Assembly: GCA_039683515.1 (NCBI GenBank)
Contig: JBDKRG010000059.1
Location: 107,531 to 171,530, forward strand
Source of the DNA: JAJFUE01 sp039683515
GTDB taxonomy: Bacteria; Sumerlaeota; Sumerlaeia; MVZB01
Reading direction: 5' to 3'
Length of the DNA stretch: 64,000 nucleotides
The stretch's first letter is position 1, and every line of letters starts with the position of its first letter. The notes under the pieces are model-generated. The model searched no databases and was not told the DNA's origin. It saw only the letters and a list, made by a program, of their open reading frames with translations. Shown piece by piece: positions 34,191 through 42,646 of the stretch. The position numbers and the translations under genes are program-made.

Positions 34191-34931
34191 TTACCTCCGC
34201 AGGCTCAGGAGCCGTTCGATGTTGCCGCCCAGGATGAGCGCCTTGGCCTCGTCGCTGATCTCGGCCCCCCTGACCTTCTGGATCTGCAGGATGGGGTCGA
34301 GCAGCGGCGTGTCCGAACCGTAGACGATGCGCTCGGGACCGAGCTCCTCGACGGCGGTCTCGATCATCGCGTTGTCGAACGAGGAGGTCGTGGTGTCGAG
34401 GATCAGGCTCGGGAAGGCCTTGGCCGCGGCGATCGAGCGCTGCCAGTCGCCATGGCCCTGCGGGCTGCCGTTCATGTGCGCGTTGATGAGCATCGCCTCC
34501 GGGATGCGGCTCAGGACGTCCTCGCACTCGTAGGCGTTGCAGTGCGACAGGATCGGGATGCGCATCTGGGCGGCCTTCTCGATGAGCGGGTACATGTAGG
34601 GGTCGACCATCAGGTGCGTCGGCGGCGTCGAGTAGATCTTGAGGCCGACGAAGCCGTAGTCGTTCACGTAGCGCTCCAGCTCGTCGATGACTTTCTTGCC
34701 GTAGCGCGGCGAGGAGACGGTGTAATACGGATAAATGCGGTCGGGGTGCTGCCGGTGGAACTTGCGCATCAGCTCGTTGCCTTCGAACGAGTCGTACAGC
34801 AGCGCGGAAAATTCGGTGACCATCATGCGGTCGATGCCGGCCCGGTCGGCGATGGCGACGAGCCCGTCGGCGTCGATGTCGACATGAAACATCGTGTTGC
34901 GTCCGATATGTACATGGGCGTCAAAAATCAT
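34191..34931 (-). CDS. Amidohydrolase-2 family hydrolase
   Basis: The 246-residue TIM-barrel hydrolase retains the metal site: FDAHVHIG (HxH), ILSHCNAYEC, INAHMNGS and YGSDTPLLDP (Asp). The C-terminal helix SDEAKALILGGNIERLL is typical of the family, which includes lactonases, decarboxylases and imidohydrolases. GGAGGGG precedes the ATG at 34931. The substrate is unknown. A lactonase role would suit the sugar-acid enzymes further along this strand. Confidence 0.85.
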   Translation of the reverse strand: MIFDAHVHIGRNTMFHVDIDADGLVAIADRAGIDRMMVTEFSALLYDSFEGNELMRKFHRQHPDRIYPYYTVSSPRYGKKVIDELERYVNDYGFVGLKIYSTPPTHLMVDPYMYPLIEKAAQMRIPILSHCNAYECEDVLSRIPEAMLINAHMNGSPQGHGDWQRSIAAAKAFPSLILDTTTSSFDNAMIETAVEELGPERIVYGSDTPLLDPILQIQKVRGAEISDEAKALILGGNIERLLSLRR

Positions 34932-34956
34932 GGGCAATCCCCTCCTTCTCACACGA

Positions 34957-35005
34957 ACTCGTGCTCGTGCGTCGTGCTCGTAATCGTCATCGTAATCGTA
35001 ATCGA
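34957..35005. repeat. Two-phase hexamer repeat, copy 4
   Basis: CTCGTGCTCGTGCGTCGTG runs into CGTAATCGTCATCGTAATCG, in plus orientation. It faces copy 5 across 60 bp. Confidence 0.88.
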
Positions 35006-35065
35006 ACGCGATTCCAATGATTTTGGGGTGAGGGCGAAACAAGGCGGATGGGGTGGATCGATTTT

Positions 35066-35110
35066 CGATTACGATTACGAGCACGAGCACGAGCACGACG
35101 CACGAGCACG
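35066..35110. repeat. Two-phase hexamer repeat, copy 5, inverted
   Basis: CGATTACGATTACGAG then GCACGA units are the reverse complement of copy 4, so the two copies form a long imperfect inverted repeat. Confidence 0.88.
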
Positions 35111-35145
35111 AAAAAAGGCCCACGCTTTTCGGCGTGGGCCTTTTT
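35111..35145 (-). terminator. Terminator of the first calcium-loop protein gene
   Basis: GGCCCACGC (35117-35125) and GCGTGGGCC (35132-35140) form a 9 bp stem, with A6 before and T5 after, so it works on either strand. It lies 17 bp past the stop at 35162. Confidence 0.88.
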
Positions 35146-35161
35146 CATCCAAGGGGTGCGA

Positions 35162-37960
35162 TTAGTATTGTGTGATCTTGGCGGTCTCGCGCAGCTTGTC
35201 CATCCAGTCCTCCAGGTTCGGGAAGATCGGATACTGGTGGCCGGCCACCCAATCCGAGCGGATGCTGTAGGTGAACTTCTGGCCGACCTGGTAATTCATG
35301 ATGGCATAGGTCTCGCCCGGCAGTTGCTCCAGCCGATTGAAACGCGCCACCGGGTAAACGACGCCGATGCCGATCCAGCCGATGCTCCCGTCCTGGAAGC
35401 CGCGGTAGCCCATCACGCCGGCCGTCTCGTCGATGGCGAACGTCGAGCTGGTGATCTTGCGGAGGCCGATGCCGACCTCGACCTTGTCGCCCTTCTTGCC
35501 GCCCTTGATCTGGACCTCGATCGGCGAGTCGGGCCGGCCGGCCAGCGCCGTCGGGCGGAAGATCACGGTGTAGGGATTGTCCGCCGGGCCGACATTGGTC
35601 ACGACGCACTCCAGCGTGACCTTGGTCTTCGTGTACTCGATCGGCTCGATCTTGCCGTCCTTGCCCTTGTGCCACGTGAAGATGGGGTTCATCTTCGGGG
35701 CTTCGGGGACGTCCGGCTTGTAGACCGGGTAGTTCTTCCCGTTGATCCACAGCATCAGGCCGCCGCACCCGCAGGTGTTGCCGATGTGCAGGCAGTCCAT
35801 CCCCCAGTTCTGCTGTTCGTGGTAGCTGCCGCCGCCGCCGCGATTGGGGCTGGTGATGATGGGGTACAAGAGGACCGGGCGGGTCTTGCCGAAGCAATCC
35901 CAATGGCCGTAATACATGCGGTAGCCCGTCTCCCCGTTCAGGGATTCCCAGCCGACGTTGGGCGGGAGCCACGTGTCGTCCCACGCCACCGCCTGGACCT
36001 GGGGCTCCTTCTGCAGTTGGGCGCGCCACTTGGCGTAGGCCTTGGGCGCGGGGGCGGCAAAGAGGCCGGCGAATTTCTGAACCGGGTTGCAGTATTGCTT
36101 GCGGATGAGCCGCGTCATCGCATCGGTGTCGCCCGTGACGCGGGCGGCGACGAGCTTCTCGACGAACGCGGTCTTGTTGGCGGCGTTGGCCTGCTCCTGG
36201 AGGGCGCACAGGCGGCGGTCGGCGGCAAGCCGCATGAAGAACATCATCGATTCGTCGCGGGCGAGCAGCTTCCTGGACAGCGTCTCGGTCGTGATCGGGC
36301 TGAGGAACTTGGCCTCGATGAAGCTCCAGACCTCGTCCTTGCCCGAGCCCGGCTTGATGTTGTTCAGGGCCGTGGCCAGCGCCTGGTTGAGCGCGTAGAG
36401 GCGGGCGGGCTCGTCGTTGACGACCGGCCCGAACGCGCCGTTGACTTCCTGGAAGTTCCACTTGACCGGCTTGACGCCGCCCTCGTCGAGCTTCCAGTAA
36501 TCCTCGGTCTCGCCGTCGCCGTTGACGTCGATCTGGACGCGGTCGACGATGCCGTTGGAGTCGGTGTCGAACCACTCGTAGCGCATGTCGTTCTTGCCGT
36601 CGAAGTTGTAGTCGACGTCCATCCACGCCGTGCTCTGGTCCTTGAGGTGGATGCGCTTGTCGGCGGGGCTGAAGTAGTATTCAAACGGGCCCTTGGGGGC
36701 GTTGATGTATTCGAAGCGGCGGTTGACGGGGCCGCTCGAGGGGCCGCCCACGGCCGGGAAAATGACCTGGCCGTCGCGTCCCTTGTAGGCCTCGTTCAGG
36801 ACGCCTTCCCAGCGCTCGCCGGCGGCCTTCTGGACCGCGGGCACGGGGGCGACGTTGTTGCCGTCCTCGACCCACGTCAGCATCGCGGCCGGGTACGTGA
36901 CCGAGCCGAGCCATTCGGCGGCGCGGTCGCGGTCGAGCATGATGCCGACCGGCCTGCCCTGGACGGTCCACTCGGGCCGGGCGTATTCCTGCGGGATGCG
37001 CAGCGTGAACGCCGGGCCGGTGCGGCTCGGGTCGACCTTCTGGGTCCAGCCCGGGCCCTCGGCCGAGATCGAGACGTCGTAGGCGCGCGGGTTATCCTTC
37101 GTCCCGGCGTTGGCCGCGTCGAAGCTCCAGCGCAGCGAGCGGACGAGGCCGTCGTCGGCGACCAGGCGGATGACTTCCTCGGTCACGCCGTCGCCGTCGC
37201 GGTCGTAGAACTCGAACGGGTTCTCGAAGAACGCCGTCCAGCGCGGCTCGCCCGGCTTGATGCGCAACTCGACGAACCCCTCGTTGCCGTTGAAGTGTGT
37301 GCGCGTCTGGCAGCGGTTCTGGTCGTAGGCATAGTTGACGTCGTACCACAGCAGGTGGTCCTTGCCGACTTCCTTCTCGGTCGCGCCGTAGTTCTGGGAG
37401 TACCAGCAGAGCACCATCCCGCCGTTGTAGGCGGAGCCGGTATACATGCCCATGCGGTCGAGGCCGCCGTCGCCGTCGACGTCTTCGTAGTCGATCACGG
37501 CGTCGAGCATGCCGTCGGCCTTCCAGTCGGCGTAGAACGTGCTGTTGGCCTTGTTGGGCTCGTCGCCCTTCTTGATCGGGTACTTGGGGACGGCCTTGAC
37601 GATGATCGGCTTGCGGGCGGCCGAGTGGCGCGAGTCGTTGTCGAGGAACCACACCTCGTCGGGCTGGCCGTCGTTGTTGGTGTCATAGTAGAAGCGCGGG
37701 GCGGGATCCTCGGCCCCCAGCTTTTTGCCCGAGGCCAGGACTTCCGAGACCTTGGCCGGATCGAGCTTGGCCTTGTCGCCGAAAACATACTCCAGAGCGG
37801 CCTGTTTGTCGGCGGGGTTTGGCGCCTGGCGGGCCGGAGCCTTCTTGCCGGCCGCGGCGGCCCCGCGCTGCCCGTTGCGGCCGGGCCGCTGGGCCTGGAC
37901 CTCGACCGCCATCGCGAACACAACCACCAGTGCGATTGACAACATCAATCGACTCTTCAT
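35162..37960 (-). CDS. Large secreted protein with calcium-type loops and DUF4861-like C-terminal region
   Basis: The protein has 932 residues. The ATG at 37960 (after GGGAGAG) gives a signal peptide (MKSRLMLSIALVVVFAMA). The N-terminal two thirds hold at least six DxDxDG-type loops (DTNNDGQPDE, EDVDGDGGLD, DRDGDGVTEE, NFDGKND, DTDSNGIVD, DVNGDGETED), as in EF-hand/TSP3-like calcium sites. The C-terminal ~230 residues carry GWESLNGETGYRMYYG, GMDCLHIGNTCGCGG and GIGVVYPVARF, which resemble DUF4861 of secreted polysaccharide-utilisation proteins. It is likely cell-surface or periplasmic and carbohydrate-related. The neighbour at 38207 is a paralogue. Confidence 0.75.
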   Translation of the reverse strand: MKSRLMLSIALVVVFAMAVEVQAQRPGRNGQRGAAAAGKKAPARQAPNPADKQAALEYVFGDKAKLDPAKVSEVLASGKKLGAEDPAPRFYYDTNNDGQPDEVWFLDNDSRHSAARKPIIVKAVPKYPIKKGDEPNKANSTFYADWKADGMLDAVIDYEDVDGDGGLDRMGMYTGSAYNGGMVLCWYSQNYGATEKEVGKDHLLWYDVNYAYDQNRCQTRTHFNGNEGFVELRIKPGEPRWTAFFENPFEFYDRDGDGVTEEVIRLVADDGLVRSLRWSFDAANAGTKDNPRAYDVSISAEGPGWTQKVDPSRTGPAFTLRIPQEYARPEWTVQGRPVGIMLDRDRAAEWLGSVTYPAAMLTWVEDGNNVAPVPAVQKAAGERWEGVLNEAYKGRDGQVIFPAVGGPSSGPVNRRFEYINAPKGPFEYYFSPADKRIHLKDQSTAWMDVDYNFDGKNDMRYEWFDTDSNGIVDRVQIDVNGDGETEDYWKLDEGGVKPVKWNFQEVNGAFGPVVNDEPARLYALNQALATALNNIKPGSGKDEVWSFIEAKFLSPITTETLSRKLLARDESMMFFMRLAADRRLCALQEQANAANKTAFVEKLVAARVTGDTDAMTRLIRKQYCNPVQKFAGLFAAPAPKAYAKWRAQLQKEPQVQAVAWDDTWLPPNVGWESLNGETGYRMYYGHWDCFGKTRPVLLYPIITSPNRGGGGSYHEQQNWGMDCLHIGNTCGCGGLMLWINGKNYPVYKPDVPEAPKMNPIFTWHKGKDGKIEPIEYTKTKVTLECVVTNVGPADNPYTVIFRPTALAGRPDSPIEVQIKGGKKGDKVEVGIGLRKITSSTFAIDETAGVMGYRGFQDGSIGWIGIGVVYPVARFNRLEQLPGETYAIMNYQVGQKFTYSIRSDWVAGHQYPIFPNLEDWMDKLRETAKITQY

Positions 37961-38206
37961 CTGACTCTCCCTTCGATGAAAATATAGTCCGAGGCGCGTC
38001 ACGGCCGATCCGGCCGCGCAGAGTAACCGTTCATTCAATCAAATACCATTCATCACTCATCAGTCAGGCAATGTCAATAAAACTAGTGTCGCGTCAAATG
38101 TCATCTGTTGGATTTGTTTTTGAACCGCGAAGCGGTTCGACGTTCAAAGCCGTGGGTTGAATCGCCGCTGTTGCGATTCAACCCACGGAACGCGCTCAGT
38201 CCTGTT

Positions 38207-40882
38207 TCAATAGTTCGCCAGCTTGGCCGTCCGGCGCAGCTGGTTCATCCAGTCCTCCGGCGACGGCGCGACCGGGAACCGGTGGCCGCGGACCCAGTCC
38301 GACTGGATGCTGTAGGTGAACGTCTCGCCGACCTTGTATTTCAGCACGGCGAAGTGCTGGAACGGCATCGTCTCGACGCGCAGGAACCGGTCGGCCGGGA
38401 AAACCACGCCGAAGCCGGCCCAGCCGATCGACGGGTCCTGCCAGCCGCGGACGCCCATGACGCCGGCCTGGCCGTCGATCATGAACGTCTCGCTCCCCAT
38501 CGGCCGCCCCTGGGACTGGAAGCCCAGGCCGACGCCGACCTCGAGCTTGTCGCCCGGGTCGCCGCCGGTGATCGTGACCTCGATTGGGGAGTCGGCGCGG
38601 CCGGCCAGCGCGCTCATCCGGAACCGAACCGTGTACGGCGTGGTTCCGGTCGTGCCGACGTTGGTCGCCACGCACTCGAGCGTGACCTTGTCGCGCGTCG
38701 AAACGACCGGGCCCGCCGTCCACGTGAACTCGGGCCCCGCCTTGCCGATCTTGTAAACCGGGCAGGGCGTGCCGTTGACCCACAGCATGAGGCCGCCGAG
38801 GCCGCACGTCTGGCCGCCGTGCAGGATGTCCATCCCCCACGACGTGTTGTTGCGGATCATGGCTTCCTTGTCGGCGTTGAGGATCGGGTAGCACAGCACG
38901 TCGCGGCTCTTGCCGAACGTGTCGAAGTGGCCGTCATACATCCGGAACGCCCCCTGCAGCGACTCCCAGCCGTAGTTGGGCGGCAGCCACTGGTTGTCCC
39001 AGCCGACGAGTGGGCCCTGGGGCCTGGCGCGCAGCGCGCCGATCCAGTCGGCGTAGGTCTGCGGCGGGGCTGAGACCTTGAACGCCTTGCGGACAAGCCT
39101 CGTCATCGCGTCGATGTCCCCCCGGCTCCTGGCCGCCTCGAACCTGCCCAGGAACTTCGCGTCGCCCGCGGCCTGCGCCTTGAGCGCGCACAGCGCCTGG
39201 TCGGCCGAAAGCCGCAGGTAGAACAGGATCGACTCGTCGCTCGACAAAAGCTTCTGCTGGAGCGCCTCGGTCGTAGTCGCGCACCGGAACCGGTTGTTGA
39301 GGAGCGTCCATGCCGCGTTCCACGGCGTGTTGGGCCGGTTCTTCTCGATCGCCCGCAGGAGCGCGCAGTTGAGGGCATAAAGCTTGGCGGGTTCCTGTTT
39401 TTCGACCGGGCCGGTCGCCTGGTTGATCGCCTCGAACGTCCACGCCACCGGCGCGATCCCCGCCTGGTCGAGCGGCCACGCGTCGTCGATTTTCCCGTCG
39501 CCGTTGACGTCGACCGTCATCTTGTCGACGTAGCCGTTGCGGTCGGCGTCGACGAACTCGTAGAACATGTCGGTCCGGCCGTCGCGGTCCATGTCGACGT
39601 CGATGAACGAGCGGTCGGCGCCCTTGAGATGCAGGCGCTTGTCGGCGGGCAGGAAGTAGTATTCGAGCGGGCCCTTCGGGGCCGCCAGGTATTCGTTGCG
39701 CTTGTTGAACCGGCTGCACGGCGGCCCGCCGACCTGCGGGAAGACGACCTTGCCGTCTTCCGAATACGCGTGGTTGAGGATCCCCTCCCAGCGCTCGCCG
39801 AGACCGGTGTCGCGCGGGGTGACGTTGTCGTCGTCCTCGTCCCACGTCATGAGGGCCGCCGCCCACGTGACCGGCATGAGCCAGCCCACGCACTTGCCGG
39901 GGTCCATCATGAGGTTCGTCTTGAAGCCGCGGACCGTCTCGGTCTTGCAGACGTCCTCGCCGTAGCGGAGCGTCAGGCTGCTGCGGTCGCCCTGCGCGAG
40001 CGTCCAGCCCGGGGCGCGCGCCGAAATGGAGACGTCGTAGTCGCGCGGCGAGTCGGCCGCGCCGTCGCCGTCGGCGTCGAAGCTCCAGCGCAGCGAGGCG
40101 ACGAGGCCGCCTTCGCTCACGACGCGGACGACTTCCTCGGTCACGCCGTCGCCGTCGCGGTCGAAGAACAGGAACGGGTTTTCGTAGCGGCAGGTCCAGC
40201 GGTCCTCGCCCGGGCGGATGCGCAGGGCGTAGAACGATTCGCTCCCGCCGAAGTGGGTGCGGTACTGGCATTCCGTCTGGCTGTAGCGGTAGTCGATGTC
40301 GTGCCAGAGGAGGTTGTCGTCGCCGTCGTCGCGCGACCACCAGCAGTCGACGCTCTCCTTGCGGGCGGTGAAGATGCCCATGCGGTCCAGGTCGCCGTCG
40401 CCGTCGGTGTCCTCGTAATCGACGACCGAGTCGACGAGGCCGTCGGCATGGCAGTCGGCCACGAACGTCGCGTTGGCGCGGCCGACTTCGTCCCCTTCCT
40501 TCAGCTTGCCGGTCTTGTCGATGGCGCGGACGAGGAGCGGCCGGTTGCCGGGCATCGCGCCCGGGTCGATGAACCAGGCCTCCTCCGGCTTGCCGTCGTT
40601 GTTGGTGTCGGCATAGAAACGCTGGCCGGGCCGGGCGGCCCTGACCTTGGCGATCATCGCCGGGTCGAGCTTGACCTCGCCGCCGAACACGTACTCGAAG
40701 TTGGCCTGCCGGGCCTCCGCCAGCGCCTTCTGTTCGGGCGTCATGACGAACGGCGGATAGACCGGCGCCGCGTCCGCGCGCCGGCCCCGGCGCGCCGGCT
40801 GGGGCTCGTCGCCTTCCTGCGCGTGGACGGCAACCGCGCTGAAAAACAAAAACAGAGCAGCCAGGATCAATCGACTCTTCAT
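38207..40882 (-). CDS. Paralogue of the calcium-loop/DUF4861-like secreted protein
   Basis: The 891-residue protein has the same signal-peptide type (MKSRLILAALFLFFSAVAV), GGGAG before the ATG, and the same architecture: TNNDGKPEE, EDTDGDGDLDRMG, DRDGDGVTEEV, DADGDGAAD, DRDGRTD, DADRNGYVDK and DVNGDGKIDD loops, then GWESLQGAFRMYDG and GMDILHGGQTCGLGG. Alignable blocks continue to the shared C-terminal end YSIQSDWVRGHRFP. The pair is a tandem duplication with clear divergence. The reaction is unknown. A much longer frame running through the upstream aminotransferase is a shadow. Confidence 0.75.
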   Translation of the reverse strand: MKSRLILAALFLFFSAVAVHAQEGDEPQPARRGRRADAAPVYPPFVMTPEQKALAEARQANFEYVFGGEVKLDPAMIAKVRAARPGQRFYADTNNDGKPEEAWFIDPGAMPGNRPLLVRAIDKTGKLKEGDEVGRANATFVADCHADGLVDSVVDYEDTDGDGDLDRMGIFTARKESVDCWWSRDDGDDNLLWHDIDYRYSQTECQYRTHFGGSESFYALRIRPGEDRWTCRYENPFLFFDRDGDGVTEEVVRVVSEGGLVASLRWSFDADGDGAADSPRDYDVSISARAPGWTLAQGDRSSLTLRYGEDVCKTETVRGFKTNLMMDPGKCVGWLMPVTWAAALMTWDEDDDNVTPRDTGLGERWEGILNHAYSEDGKVVFPQVGGPPCSRFNKRNEYLAAPKGPLEYYFLPADKRLHLKGADRSFIDVDMDRDGRTDMFYEFVDADRNGYVDKMTVDVNGDGKIDDAWPLDQAGIAPVAWTFEAINQATGPVEKQEPAKLYALNCALLRAIEKNRPNTPWNAAWTLLNNRFRCATTTEALQQKLLSSDESILFYLRLSADQALCALKAQAAGDAKFLGRFEAARSRGDIDAMTRLVRKAFKVSAPPQTYADWIGALRARPQGPLVGWDNQWLPPNYGWESLQGAFRMYDGHFDTFGKSRDVLCYPILNADKEAMIRNNTSWGMDILHGGQTCGLGGLMLWVNGTPCPVYKIGKAGPEFTWTAGPVVSTRDKVTLECVATNVGTTGTTPYTVRFRMSALAGRADSPIEVTITGGDPGDKLEVGVGLGFQSQGRPMGSETFMIDGQAGVMGVRGWQDPSIGWAGFGVVFPADRFLRVETMPFQHFAVLKYKVGETFTYSIQSDWVRGHRFPVAPSPEDWMNQLRRTAKLANY

Positions 40883-40920
40883 CGTTTTCTCCCTCGGGTA
40901 GGTATATTCCTCTGGTGATT

Positions 40921-40965
40921 GGATCCTATGAGTCCCATGAGTCCTATAAGTCCTATGGGACTCAA
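40921..40965. repeat. ATGGGTCCC nonamer repeat, copy 2
   Basis: Units CCTATGAGT, CCCATGAGT, CCTATAAGT, CCTATGGGA and CTCAATGG are tandem in the gap between the aminotransferase stop and the calcium-loop gene start. Confidence 0.8.
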
Positions 40966-40980
40966 TGGCGGCGATGTCTT

Positions 40981-42297
40981 TTACCAGGTCTTGGCCATCG
41001 CGGCCATTGCATCGCCGGCGGCTTCGAGCGTCTGCTCGACCTCGCGGTCGCCGTGCGCCGTCGAGACGAACATCAACCCGGCCGGCGTCGAGCGGATGCC
41101 GCGTTCCTGGAATTCCCGGAACAGGCGCCGCGTCCTCGCCGTGTCGGTCTGCGCGTAGGTGCGCGAATCGACGACGGGCGCGGCGTCCGGCGGCAGGAAC
41201 GACACGTGCATGATCGGGCCCGCCCCGCGGACGGCCAGCGGCAGCTCGAGCTTGCGGCCGATCTCGCGGAAACCCTCGCGCAGCCGCTCGGCGACGCCGT
41301 GCGCCTGGTTGAGCAGCATGGCGTCGTCGGCGCTGAGCATGTTGAGCGCCGCCTTGACCGCGGCCATCATCATCGGCATGGCGTTGTAGGTGCCGGCGTG
41401 GACGGTCTTGAGCGCCCCGATCCGGTCCATGTACTCGGCCTTGCCCGCGAACGCGCCGACCGGCATGCCGCCGGCGATCGCCTTGGCGAACGTGGCGAGG
41501 TCGGGGGTCACGCCGTAGTAGCCCTGGCCGCTGGAAAGCGCCAGGCGGAAGCCGGTGATGACCTCGTCGAAGATGAGGAGCGAGCCGTGCTTGTCGCAGA
41601 CCGCGCGCAGGCCGGCGAGGAAACCTTCCTTGGGCGCGACCGCCCCGTTGTTGGCCATCAGCGGCTCGGTGATGATCGCGGCGATCTCGCCGCCGTGCTC
41701 GGCAAAAACCTGCTCCACGAGCGCCGGGTCGTTCCACGGGATGACGATCAGGTTCTTCGCGTCGTCGGGGTTCATCCCCTCGCTGCTCGGGATGACGTTC
41801 GGGCGCTCGCGCGGGCCGGCCTTGTCGAGCGGGCAGCCGTTGCTCCACGCGATGTTGTCGAACCAGCCGTGGTAGCCCGACTCGAACCTCAGGATCTTGC
41901 GGCGGCCGGTGACGGCGCGCGCCAGCCGGAGCGCGGCGTGGACCGATTCGGAGCCGGACGACGTGAACCGCACGCGCTCGGCGCAGGGGGTGAACTGGCA
42001 AACCAGCTCGGCGGCCTCGATTTCGACCTCGGTCTGGCCCGAGTAGATCAGCCCCTTGTAGAGCTGCTCGGCGACCGCCTCGATCACCGGCCGCGGGCTG
42101 TGGCCGAGCAGCGCCGGCCCCCGCCCCAGCACGTAGTCGATGAATTCGTTGCCGTCGGCGTCCCACACGCGCGCCCCTTCGCCGCGCGCGTAGAACATCG
42201 GGTGCGGGTCCCACATGGCCCGCACGTTGCTGTTGATCCCGCCGGGGATCACGCGCCGGGCCCGTTCGAACAGCCGTGCCGATTCATCGAATCTCAT
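40981..42297 (-). CDS. Class III aminotransferase, glutamate-1-semialdehyde-aminomutase-like
   Basis: The protein has ~438 residues from the ATG at 42297 (MRFDESARLFERARRVIPGG). The start resembles GSA aminomutase. The PLP Lys is in TFAKAIAGGMPVGAF, the cofactor Asp in LIFDEVITGFR, and the phosphate loop in TSSGSESVHAALRLAR. The GSA-specific QAGTLSGNP segment reads HAGTYNAMP instead, so this is probably not HemL itself but a relative acting on another amino or keto acid. It lies between the secreted paralogues and an oxidoreductase. Confidence 0.83.
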   Translation of the reverse strand: MRFDESARLFERARRVIPGGINSNVRAMWDPHPMFYARGEGARVWDADGNEFIDYVLGRGPALLGHSPRPVIEAVAEQLYKGLIYSGQTEVEIEAAELVCQFTPCAERVRFTSSGSESVHAALRLARAVTGRRKILRFESGYHGWFDNIAWSNGCPLDKAGPRERPNVIPSSEGMNPDDAKNLIVIPWNDPALVEQVFAEHGGEIAAIITEPLMANNGAVAPKEGFLAGLRAVCDKHGSLLIFDEVITGFRLALSSGQGYYGVTPDLATFAKAIAGGMPVGAFAGKAEYMDRIGALKTVHAGTYNAMPMMMAAVKAALNMLSADDAMLLNQAHGVAERLREGFREIGRKLELPLAVRGAGPIMHVSFLPPDAAPVVDSRTYAQTDTARTRRLFREFQERGIRSTPAGLMFVSTAHGDREVEQTLEAAGDAMAAMAKTW

Positions 42298-42407
42298 AAT
42301 GACTCCTCCACAACTGACCAACGGCCGAATACAAATCCCATTACGGATACAAACAGCAAACAAGCCGAAAGGAGACGAAACCCGATATGTGCTTAGCTGG
42401 TTCTAAG

Positions 42408-42612
42408 CGCTGAAAGCGCGGGAGATTTCAGCCTGGGGTGGAGCGAAGCGTAGCCCCAGGAATAAGGCGTAACATTGACAGGAGCGCTGAAGGCGCGAGA
42501 GAAACTTATGTCACGCCTTCAGCGCTCGTTATTTCTTCGTCCGACACCTGGGGCTGCGCTTCGCTCCACCCCAGGCTTAATTCTCTTGCGCCTTCAGCGC
42601 ATGATTCAAATC
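42408..42612. repeat. ~200 bp composite palindromic element, copy 1
   Basis: Left arm GCGCTGAAAGCGC...CCTGGGG(TGGAGCGAAGCGT)AGCCCCAGG is mirrored by right arm CCTGGGGCTGCGCTTCGC...CCCCAGG...GCGCCTTCAGCGC. A central hairpin (AGCGCTGAAGGCG with CGCCTTCAGCGCT, 42484-42527) completes a three-hairpin unit. Copy 2 with the same order is at 54011. The gap 42298-42646 holds nothing else. Confidence 0.88.
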
Positions 42613-42646
42613 ACACGCCAAACGCGTTTCTCGAAACGCGGTCCGC

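Noticed and set aside
35048..37939. 963-codon open frame on the plus strand opposite the calcium-loop gene
   Set aside because: It starts in a hexamer repeat, its composition is Val/Ala/Asp/Arg-rich with no family motif, and the minus-strand gene has a signal peptide, a ribosome site and a paralogue.
38207..42214. 1335-codon minus-strand frame joining the aminotransferase region to the second calcium-loop protein
   Set aside because: The N-terminal part is the out-of-frame shadow of the aminotransferase. The true start at 40882 has a ribosome site and signal peptide.
40981..42297. Assignment as hemL
   Set aside because: The fold is right, but the GSA-specific QAGTLSGNP segment is not conserved and no haem genes are nearby.
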